64,000 nucleotides of DNA from Dryocosmus kuriphilus (lineage: Eukaryota; Arthropoda; Insecta; Hymenoptera; Cynipidae): the NCBI GenBank assembly GCA_038277395.1, contig CM076190.1, forward strand, positions 132,394,372 to 132,458,371. The letters run 5' to 3'. Shown piece after piece: positions 25,501 to 34,520 of this stretch. The position numbers were made by a program, and so were the translations under genes. The notes under the pieces were generated by a model. It did no database searches. It saw nothing but the letters and a program-made list of their open reading frames with translations, and had not been told where the DNA came from. Positions within the stretch are counted from its first letter, which is position 1, and each line of letters begins with the position of its first letter.

Positions 25501-25792
25501 AATTTTGTTACGTATCTGAGTTCTTTTACTTTAATTTCCGAAAATTTTAATGTGATATCTCATTTCATTTGGACATCAGTACTCGTAGTGAGAGATGGTA
25601 TTCCGGTCAACGTGGATACCAAATAATTAAGGATTTGGATGCAATTAATCATAAATTTCATACTACGTTATGCTTATTTTCTTTGTAGGTTTTTATTCGC
25701 CTGTGCAGTCAACGAAGGGAGATGAGTCTGATTCGGATTTTGTACCAGAGACTGATGTGTCTAGCGACTCGAACGATTTTTCCAGATCGTGA
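22520..25792 (+). CDS. spliced gene for an acidic, Ser-rich protein of unknown function (possibly disrupted)
   Basis: At least three exons fit together. Exon 1 (22,520-22,661) starts ATGAAAATG and encodes 47 residues (LKLKNGTFELVEDERIES, then SECTVRCKSGFFLADILGRS), ending at a consensus GTAAGC donor. A second exon begins at about 23,844 after TTTTTTGTGTAG and encodes a basic stretch (RSKKNIVSKKSKRTKS). Near 24,010-24,050 this frame must change by one base to enter the acidic frame at 24,020-24,470, which reads through to the donor GTAAAT. The last exon (25,689-25,792) follows CTTTGTAG in phase, encodes GDESDSDFVPETDVSSDSND and ends at TGA, with AATAAA at about 25,847. The junction of exons 1 and 2 does not keep phase, so an exon may be missed. 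The frame change near 24,030 could be a mutation or a sequence error. I recognise no family; the N-terminus is predicted folded and the rest largely disordered. Confidence 0.5.
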
Positions 25793-26989
25793 TTTGTATT
25801 CTAATCCCTACAAAAGGTTTAGTTTATTAAAATATTGATTTTTTAAATAAAATACAATTGTTTATATATGTATAATATTATGTATTATATAAATTGTTAC
25901 AATTTTCATTACCTTATTTATGCACATTTTCGTCACATTACTTTTCCATGCTTTTTCATTTCTAACCTTTTTCCGGCCTGTTTGCAATTTCGCATTTGAC
26001 ATGCTTATTTTAAATCTTTTTTCAAAAGTATAACTATAAGTTTATATATTAAAAATACCTATAATACTGTAACACTAAATTCGCAAAACACAGTTTTTAC
26101 GGGTCAAATGTAAACAAATGTTACATCTACAAACATTCACTACTGTTGCTCTCTACAAGTGACAATTAATGCTTCGATAATAGTCTTTTATATTTACTGA
26201 AATATCTTTAAATGTAAGCGAAATTTACATTTATATTTGAGGACAATGTTCCGTTGTCGAAACGTCATTGAATTGTATATTTACATCATATTCAATAAAA
26301 GTCTGGAACTTGTCGTATTATCATTAATGCATTGATATTCATTTATTTATTTGTAAACAACAAAAACGATATCCTGTACGTACAACGTTGATTACAGCGT
26401 AAGGTGGCTCCGCGAGCTCTTTCAAGACGGCGCACGACTTTATTAATAATTCTCTGTTACTGTCACTCATGGAAGAATCAAATTGAAACTTTTAAGAAAC
26501 TTCTTCAAATCTCAAGGAACAAAAGTCCCACTGGAATTTGTTCCAAATCTGAACTTCCCTCGATACTTTTTAACCTGGAATGTTAGAAAAGGCATTTTTC
26601 GATTCCCTCTAACTTATAATTAAATAATAATTAATAATTATATATTTTCTAACCTTTTATTAATCGATAGTTAGCGCTAGAGTATTTTACGAGCCTACGT
26701 TCATTTTTAAGCTGTTTCGATGAAATTTGTTCAACTGGCAGCGAGCTCTATTTTAAAATTCTATTAAAATGAACAGTTAACAAACTTTTCAGTTAAAAAT
26801 TTTTTTTTCGAATCTAAACATTCGATTAAAGAACTGTAAATGAAAAAAATCAGTTTTATAATTCTCTACAACGCAACGCTGTATTTAAAAAAAAATTAAT
26901 TTTGTCACTTTAAATATTTGGTGCATTGGACAATACTTTTATGCGGTTTCGAGCGCTAGTCCACTTACTTGATTCGGACATTCATGTAA
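25793..26989. other. 3' flank and intergenic DNA
   Basis: After the AATAAA signal there is AT-rich sequence in which I see no gene or known element. Satellite sequence begins near 26,990. Confidence 0.4.
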
Positions 26990-28330
26990 TTATTATTTTC
27001 CAAAAACTTATTAACATCTGTAAGGCTCTTCTACTTTTTTTTTCACAACAAACTATCAAATTTTTTGAATCGCCTACTAGACTTTTCTTGTTCAAGAGTT
27101 TTTGATTTTGCATAATCATATGTATACGCAAGGGCCTATGTCAAGTCACAATGTCCTGTGCATCAGGCACCATCGCATCGGCTCCAGGGGCGCCGAAGTA
27201 AAATTTTTCACTGTCAAGAATTTTTCTGATGATCGGCTTATGCGGGAGGGAAGGAAAGGGGGCAAAAATTTTAATAAATAAAAAAGTTTCAATATATTGT
27301 ATAAAACAAAATGCAAAATCCCTATACATTTTTCATAATAAATAATAACTTATATTTAAAGGGAAAACGCTTCCTCATTTCAGTATATGAAATTCTATAC
27401 ATTCTCCGATCCAGTGTATAAGGAGTCTTAGATATTCCAAATATATAATACTTCGCCGAGCCTGATCGGGTCTGTTAGAAATAAATATAATTTTGCCGAA
27501 GATACTCCACAATTTATGTATAAAAACTATTGAAGAGACATCGGAACGAAAATATCCCTAATGCCGGTGAATAAAACGCATGAATATCAACATCAGAAAA
27601 AATATCGATATTTTAATATTTGCTGTTTTTCTTTGTATAAAAGAAATATTGTTTAAAATATTGTTAAGTATTATTTAAATAGTAATAAAAATTTTATGAT
27701 TAAAACGAAGAGATTCACCACAGATTTGAATCCGAAATCCAATTTTTTAAACGTAAAAAATTTTAAACTCGATCCATATAAATTTGTGTTTTGATTGAAA
27801 ATTGGATTGGGATTCATTTGAATTGATCAGGATTACTTATAAATCAACTTGTATCAAACGTGCTTTGAAGCATTTTTCCGATTGATTGAGAATATTTAGG
27901 ATTAGTTTGGATACAAAATTATTGTAGAAAGTGAGAAATGCTTAAAAGCTATACACGATCTTTTCATAGAATCCATGTTTACAGAATGAAATTATTAATA
28001 CAAACCTTGCATTTTTTGAGAAATATAATATGTGTATGTATAAAGTGAGAATAGTATATTTGGTGCAATTGCGTGAATCACCTAGGCGCACGTGCATCAC
28101 ATACTATTTTTTGAAACACCTGTCACGAGAAGTTCCTTCTCAAAATGATGAAATTTAAGGATGAGACGGCACACAGAATAAGAAGCCTTTCTTCGAAGAT
28201 ACTTGTTTTTTATTTCAAAGTTTAAATGTACATAGAAATACATTATTCAGCAACAGAAAAGAAGAAAATATCCAAATTGGAAGAAAAAATGCATATATGA
28301 TACCGATATACGGGTTCACAGTCCTGAATA
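26990..28330 (-). repeat. satellite-like array (block 5)
   Basis: Mostly reverse-oriented units resembling 4740-5760: GGCCTATGTCAAGTCACAAT near 27,132, the variant segment with GCCGAAGTAAAATTTTTCA near 27,190, AAAATATCGATATTTTAATA near 27,598 and CGTGCTTTGAAGCATTTTTC near 27,859. Confidence 0.7.
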
Positions 28331-30533
28331 TGCTACAATCAGAAAAAAAATCCATTCTTATCCAGTAATGTAGGTATATGTAATTATAATGATTGCAGTT
28401 CAGAAGATTTGCAGTGTCATGAGCTGAGCATGTTGTCAAAGGTATTTAACAATCGAGTCATAATTATATATGAAAGATCATTTGCTGCTAAGCGCTTTTG
28501 TTGTGAGATTTTGAATTTTTTAAATTCCCTATAATATTTAATATTTACCACTTAAACTTTTGAAAACTATGAACTTCTCTGCTTAGCATTTATGCTAAGT
28601 TTTATAAGTTTATCACAGTTTTCATAGTCGAATAGTCCGGCAACTGATTTTTTTTTTAATTTGAGTTACGTAGATTATAAATTTTTAGTATTTTTTTGCA
28701 CTTGAGAGTGATTTACTACAACGAATTTTAATTTTCTAGCAGAATTTTTTTTCCGACCCTCTATGATACTTTACGTACATATAGCTGTTCGCGTTGTATG
28801 TATGATTAACATTCGACTTTTTGTAAACAATATAATTTGTGTTCCTATCAGATCTGCTATTAGAAGCGTTATTACAATTTTAGAATTATTTATAAAATTG
28901 TGTCTGCTTTTAATCCTTTAAACAATTTTTATTTAGTGCGACCCAATAAGTGCCAAAACTCAGGGTTTTCAACATATATTTAACGTACATTATACGGGCA
29001 CTAATATTTTGCGAGATTTTTTAATGTTGACAGGCTTAAGTCTATAGTTTATAATAGCAATAAGTTTAAGTTGATTATAAAAACTGGAAAGTCAATGGCA
29101 GAGAAAAATATATAAGGAAATTTCAATAAAATGTGCTTTTTAAGAATGTGAGGTTTTGGTCACCCGGTATGTAAAAATTTTAAAATTCGTACGTGAGATC
29201 CGTACTATACTATTTTAGTGTAGAATTATTAGTAGTTTCTATATATCATATTATTTACCCGATGTACAGAGATTTACTGTATTTAATCGCTAAATAACTA
29301 CATAGCGGGTCTTACTGAGTCAGACCTGCTAAAGGCTATTACATACAAAAAATTATTGGGTCGGACCCGACAAACCCAAGATGTCCCGATAAAGGCCTAT
29401 ACTTCACAGATTTCGACCGGCTAAAGGCCCTTTTTATATACTCCTAGCTCCAAGACGCGTCATTTTCAGTCCTAGTGACATAAGGCGACGTATTATTATT
29501 GTATCGTTTTTACCGTTTGGAGTTTTTATGACGTCACTGGCAAGAGGCGTCTGGTACTGTTCACAAATCCGTACGACTTAAGGTCACTAGGCAGTTTGTT
29601 CAGGGTCCGATTGCTTGTAAACGACGACTTACCTTTCTAAAACTACCTGATACAGATTTCCGCTTGCCTGTATTTGCAATTGTTAACCTCAGGAAGTAGG
29701 ATTTTAAGTCTAGGTTGCGGCCCAGGTTCACGGTACATTACGGTAACTCGCGTAAGTACATCACAGCATTATATTGCCGACTACAAATAATCAGAGATTG
29801 TCAGTATTTAATAGTGTATTAGTTTAGAAAATGATTTATGTTCAAAATTAAATGTATTGTATCCGGCCTAACGCAACATATTGTTAACGATTCTGCGCGG
29901 CATGAGTACGCCTTTAAGTTTGTGGATACGCCTTTAGGGTTCGGAACACGAGGTTTGCGACGCCGGAAAGATCAGCCATGATGTCACTTCCGTTCTGGGT
30001 CTCGATGGCAGCAACACGCCAAGGAAATTTATACTTGGGCTTATTCGTAAACTGCCCCATTTTTAACTTCGAATATTACTGCCACTATTGAATTGGGAAC
30101 TGACTAAATGGATCAGGTACGACTTTCCATTGGTAATTTGACTTGTTTTCTTTAATGAATTTTCTTGTGTCGCATGTAAACTTTACCGATATGATTTGTC
30201 TCACGGTAACCTTACTTCCTTCTTTCGACTCTCGGCTTCAATTGTATTAACTTAAATCGAGATCTCTAACCAGTGTTCCGGATTAATTTTATGGTGATAC
30301 CTCTAGTCAGTGCGTTTAGTTGCATAATTAGTCAGTAGTTTTTCTACCAGTTCACTTAACCTCACTACTTACGGTAACGTCATCAGCCTCGTGATAGGTA
30401 GAAGATTCACCTTTCGGAGTTATGTTCGGGAAAAATTTATATTGGTGTTTAAAATAAAATGGATCGTATCTTTAAATGACATTTCCGTTGCGATCTTGTA
30501 AGAACCTGCCCCTGATCCAATCCCACTAGCCTC
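28331..30533. other. non-coding DNA left of the LTR element
   Basis: No gene recognised. Features seen are a perfect 8-bp-stem hairpin CTTAGCATTTATGCTAAG near 28,583, and a stretch near 29,360-29,430 whose wording (ACCCGACAAACCC, CCCGATAAAGGCC) loosely recalls the satellite landmark. From 29,450 the base composition is more balanced than in the satellite blocks. Confidence 0.4.
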
Positions 30534-30537
30534 ATGC

Positions 30538-31866
30538 TGTTACGAACTAATAAATATTCATTATTTATTTGTTTATATAGCGCGTGGATCAATAGTCCGT
30601 AAGCTCGAAGGAACTCAAACTGACAATTGGAACTTGTTTCCAATTGCTTATTTTTATTTTTAAGGGGACGTTTATTTTCCTACTCCTGACTGGAGTTCAA
30701 CTGCTTCTATCCATTAATTAACTATTTTTGTAAATATATATATTTGTTTTTAAATAATGATAATAAGGGGAGGTTCCTCTTATTTTGTTATGCAAAGATT
30801 AAAGACAGGATTTAGTATTGAGCTCGAGTACGCTCTGGCTTATTTATTTTATTTATAATAATTACATAATACCACTACCATCGTCGGTGTCAAAGAATTC
30901 GAAGAGAAGTAGTGGGCGAAGAAAACAGAAATTGTATCAGATGTTACTTACATTAATTTCGATGACTCGGCGCTAGCGAACCGAGACAGTTCCCCCTAGG
31001 CAATTGGAGATCACTCTCCCTGAGTACACGCTTCCGTATCGGGGTTCCGGTGTTACCGTGGTATCCCGAAGTAAATAAGTGCCCGAAGTTCCGGTGCAAC
31101 CGTTGGTTTCGAATTTCACTTTGGAGGTGTTGATTTAGTTTGCGAGTTAAAGCTACTCTCGATTTAAATATATAATTTAAATGGGTTAACCGCGAACTCA
31201 CACAATCTTTGATTTTTCGTTCGGTACACTTCTCCGGGATACCATAAAGACACTCCACGGAATCCCGAACGGACAGACCTCGATGATGAGTGATATCCAA
31301 TCACTCTATGACCAACCCTCGAATCTCGGGATCAAGTAGAGCGACGCTACTTTGTACACTTGATCGGTCGAGAGTCGGTGGAGAAACTGCGTTGAGTTTG
31401 TCGAATTCGGCAACGATTTCGGGTGGTGTTTGCAAATCGCCGGGAAGGGATTTCTGCTGAGTTTAATTAGGTTATTGTAATATTGTCAACGTGAAAAGAG
31501 TTCAAGCGCTTGACTTCAGAAGAATGTGCTGACAGTAGGGTTCGTCGACATGCTACTATTGCTTCACGCGATCTCTTTTCATGCAGCTGAGTCTAGAGTT
31601 TTTTCGGAATTTTAACTTTTATTGATTCTTTCATCATTAATTTAAAAGAATTCTGATTCTCTAATAAAGCTATGAATAATAATTTGAATTATATTATTAG
31701 AGTTCACAAGGGGGTTATGGGGAGAAGCATTATCTCTGCCCGACGATACACCTGGCACGTGCCTTTGCAAAACATTCCACATCTTCTTCCTCTTATTCTC
31801 GTATTCTTATGATTCATACATATGCGTTAGATAATCATTTTGCATGTTACGGATTTGCACGTAGCA
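30538..31866 (-). repeat. 3' LTR (left copy) of the gypsy element
   Basis: 1329 bp, starting TGTTACGAACTAATAAATAT on the plus strand and ending GCACGTAGCA. It is nearly identical to 42,287-43,623, lacking 8 bp (CGGGGGTT) present there. Confidence 0.95.
30953..31300 (-). CDS. 115-residue ORF inside the LTR (left copy)
   Basis: Opens MDITHHRG and ends LAPSHRN; basic, no recognised domain. The right LTR has the same ORF with two residue changes. Because the LTRs are near-identical by origin, this conservation is weak evidence for coding. It may equally be a chance frame or part of an untranslated leader. Confidence 0.25.
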   Translation of the reverse strand: MDITHHRGLSVRDSVECLYGIPEKCTERKIKDCVSSRLTHLNYIFKSRVALTRKLNQHLQSEIRNQRLHRNFGHLFTSGYHGNTGTPIRKRVLRESDLQLPRGNCLGSLAPSHRN

Positions 31867-31877
31867 CCCCACCCCGG
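31867..31877 (-). promoter_or_regulatory. polypurine tract of the gypsy element
   Basis: On the minus strand CCGGGGTGGGG lies directly before the 3' LTR start (TGCTACG). Purine tracts here prime plus-strand DNA synthesis in LTR elements. Confidence 0.8.
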
Positions 31878-31961
31878 AATATTTACTTTCCTTGTCCTCA
31901 AGGGATCTCTGATATATTCCTAAAAGTCTACAGTTTACATTATATTGGAAATTTTGTTTCT

Positions 31962-32399
31962 TTACACTGAACACTTTGTTGAGTCGATCTCGACTTCAGG
32001 AGGCATGGCCAGGTGTGTGGGAGGCTTCCTTGGATCAATATTTGGATGTCTTGTAGGTACTCTTGGGGGTACAACCTCCTTCGATGAATGCGGCATTTGA
32101 TATCGGACCTCTTGGTCGGTGGAGTATTTCCGTTTCCGGCAATGAGTACACAAACAACTGGCGAATAGGCTGGCATATTTCCATAAGTGTGCTCTGGTGA
32201 GGTAGGAAATCATACCCATCATCAGTACACTTAATCCAGCGTAAGTTCCATGCACGAGCGACGAGGTGTATTGGTCGCTTTGCCTTCTATTTTCTAATTG
32301 GAAAAGTTGATCTTCGATCTCTTTCAGCGACTCGTCCGTTTCGAGGGCGGCCCTCCTATTAAAATTATTTTTATTATGGTTCTTAATGTGTTGGTCCAT
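31962..32399 (-). pseudogene. env: env, C-terminal part: membrane anchor and tail
   Basis: The 145-residue frame begins with the ATG that overlaps the stop of the upstream env frame (TAATG). It holds a hydrophobic span (TYAGLSVLMMGMISYLT, around residues 52-68), then a Cys-rich turn (CLCTHCRKRK) and a basic, Pro-rich cytoplasmic tail. This is the anchor that the longer env frame lacks. Either a one-base change separated the two parts or the overlap is used for termination-reinitiation; the former is more likely. Confidence 0.7.
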
Positions 32400-34024
32400 T
32401 AAGTGATAATTTTTTTGATGATGGGCGAAATCTTGGATAATTCTAAATGGATCGGGGCTTCGTACGTATACTCCTCGCTATCCTCTTGGGTAGGTAATCC
32501 TGGCAGAGTCATATGTTCCATCTTCACTCCACAGCCCGGCAGCAATTGTAGCATTCCGAGGTTTCTGAGGATAATTACTTCGTTTGGACGTCCTGGGAAG
32601 AGCACTTCAGCTTTTTCCTCCTTTGATAGGGAGTAGATCCACCCTCCTAACTTCCTGGTGGGAATCCAGTATGGTTGATCATTGTGACTGATTTTTATGT
32701 TGCAGATCTTTAGAGCTTCTAAATTAGGACGTAGAAAAAGTTCAACTTCACAAATCTTCTGTGCGGTGCTCTCGTATAACGGTCTCACACCTGTACACAG
32801 AAGCAATCCTTCTATTTCCTTACATTGGTCCAAATCTTCCTTGGTAAATTCCATGTAAGTTCTTTTGTTCTCCTCTATGGCGACGTATGGTATTTTGCGC
32901 TGTATGTAAGCCCTCTGAGTTCCATTCCAGATGTTAAGTTGATGAACTGGCACCGAATGGATCTGATACAGGGTGTAATCGTTTTTATCCATTAGAGGAA
33001 TATCCAAAATAAATTTTAGTTTGTTATTATTAATGGAAATTGTTGTAGTCACAATCTTAATTAAGTTGTCTAGGCTGATCTTAGGACCTTTAACTGGAAA
33101 TATAGCCTTTGGAAGATTGTCTTGTATATCCCGTAAGATTGGCTCCATTTGTTTTGATGTTAAAAGAATGGGGTGTAGATGACCTTGCCTCGCTGCATGT
33201 ATCGCATCCAGAAGTTGATTTCCAGATAGGATAAAATTTTCAATTCCTGTTTCTATTGCGTGTGTTGCCATTTTCAGGACCTCTGTATACTGAAATTGGG
33301 AATAATTCTCGCTTAGTTTGTTCACTTCCTCATTAAGACGGACTAGCTTTTTCTCATATCCGTTAAATCGTTGGTTGTCCTTTTCTATTTCTCCATGGAT
33401 TTTCTCTATTTCGGCCCGAACTACATGTGTTTGAGCCCCTAGGAGATGGGTGATATTTTCTTGACTACGGTTGAGTTCATCGATTCGTTCGTCCATTCTT
33501 TGACCTTGACCGTATGTCACGAATCCTGTTATAGGTTGCAGGACCTCACCAAGTAACCCGTTGAGAAGCGGGAAACTCCTTTGTCGACGTTTTATGCTAC
33601 TTGGGAATAGCTGACCAGTAGAGGGTCGGACTTTCAGGTTTAGCTCCTCCATCTGTAGTATTATGGCTCCCTGTACCTTTTCCGCTATCATCAGACGATT
33701 CTTTAATGAAACATTTTCCAGCAGGTATTCGCAAGTAATCTTCGTAGTTGCAGGACATTGTTCCCTTAAAGTTCCGACCCGTTTAGTGTAAGCAGGCAAT
33801 GCCTCTTGATATCTTTGTATATCAAGGAAAGTTGTAACCCTCCAAGTAGTGACCTGTTGTCGCAATAGGCTCATCCTCTCGTAGTAAACTCCAGTGCTAA
33901 CATTAAATGGCTCGTTCTGATAGTTGACTCCGTGTTGTGTTGGGTATGGTCGTCCCAAACTTGACGGCAGGATACCGAAGCATATAATCACGGTAAACAT
34001 GACGTAGCTCCTAAGAGAGAACAA
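32399..34024 (-). CDS. env: envelope glycoprotein, ectodomain part
   Basis: 541 residues. A signal peptide (hydrophobic MFTVIICFGILPSS, residues 9-22) is followed by a ~125-residue outer subunit. A furin-type site KRRQR lies at residues 145-149 and is followed by a hydrophobic, Gly-rich fusion-peptide-like stretch (SFPLLNGLLGEV). Then come a long helical region with heptad character (about 175-240) and a Cys-bearing membrane-proximal half. This layout matches errantivirus and baculovirus F-like class I fusion proteins. Several N-glycosylation motifs (NVS, NIT, NYS, NGT) are present. The frame ends at a TAA before any membrane anchor; the anchor is in the overlapping frame at 31,962-32,399. 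Env mRNA is probably spliced, as in related elements, but the donor was not located. Confidence 0.85.
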   Translation of the reverse strand: MFSLRSYVMFTVIICFGILPSSLGRPYPTQHGVNYQNEPFNVSTGVYYERMSLLRQQVTTWRVTTFLDIQRYQEALPAYTKRVGTLREQCPATTKITCEYLLENVSLKNRLMIAEKVQGAIILQMEELNLKVRPSTGQLFPSSIKRRQRSFPLLNGLLGEVLQPITGFVTYGQGQRMDERIDELNRSQENITHLLGAQTHVVRAEIEKIHGEIEKDNQRFNGYEKKLVRLNEEVNKLSENYSQFQYTEVLKMATHAIETGIENFILSGNQLLDAIHAARQGHLHPILLTSKQMEPILRDIQDNLPKAIFPVKGPKISLDNLIKIVTTTISINNNKLKFILDIPLMDKNDYTLYQIHSVPVHQLNIWNGTQRAYIQRKIPYVAIEENKRTYMEFTKEDLDQCKEIEGLLLCTGVRPLYESTAQKICEVELFLRPNLEALKICNIKISHNDQPYWIPTRKLGGWIYSLSKEEKAEVLFPGRPNEVIILRNLGMLQLLPGCGVKMEHMTLPGLPTQEDSEEYTYEAPIHLELSKISPIIKKIIT

Positions 34025-34128
34025 GATTTTTAAGTTGTAGATTAAATTACAATTGCGTTAACTATATTTATGGAGAATAATTTCTTTTTCGTCTTATCTT
34101 ATTTATTTAACTATTATCATTATCATTT

Positions 34129-34520
34129 TTAACAATGGGTGGTCAGAAGCTTGTCCGCGTGTTTGGAAATTCGGTAACCATCTTCCGTTTCGAGGATAAC
34201 ATTATTATTTTCTGTAAACCCTATGATTGTATAGGTACCGGTCGCCCGACTATCAAATTTGTTTTTCCTGATATCCTTGCAGACAATTACCTTGTCACCT
34301 ACCCTCGCATTCAATGGTCGTGACTTTCGAGACGCTCTTCCGTTGGAAATGAGCTCGGTGCTCTAGCTACCCTTCCATATATCAACTCAAATGGGGTGAA
34401 CTGGGTTGCTTCATGTTCAGAGATGTTGTAGGCGAACATAGCAAAGGGGAGAAGCCTATCCCAATCATCATAATCGGTCGCATAGTGTTTGATGTAGTCG
34501 GCAAGCACTATGTGGCTCCT
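34129..34520 (-). pseudogene. pol: integrase C-terminal part after the stop codon
   Basis: After the TAA that ends the main pol frame, the same frame continues (34,508-34,311) with integrase-like sequence (RLLPFAMFAYNISEHEAT, FELIYGR). It stops in SHDH, and the last part resumes in another frame (34,314-34,129) with NARVGDKVIVCKDI, a C-terminal SH3-like region. The ~50-residue helical segment normally between the FELIYG motif and this domain is largely missing, so there is a deletion as well as a frame change. Confidence 0.75.
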
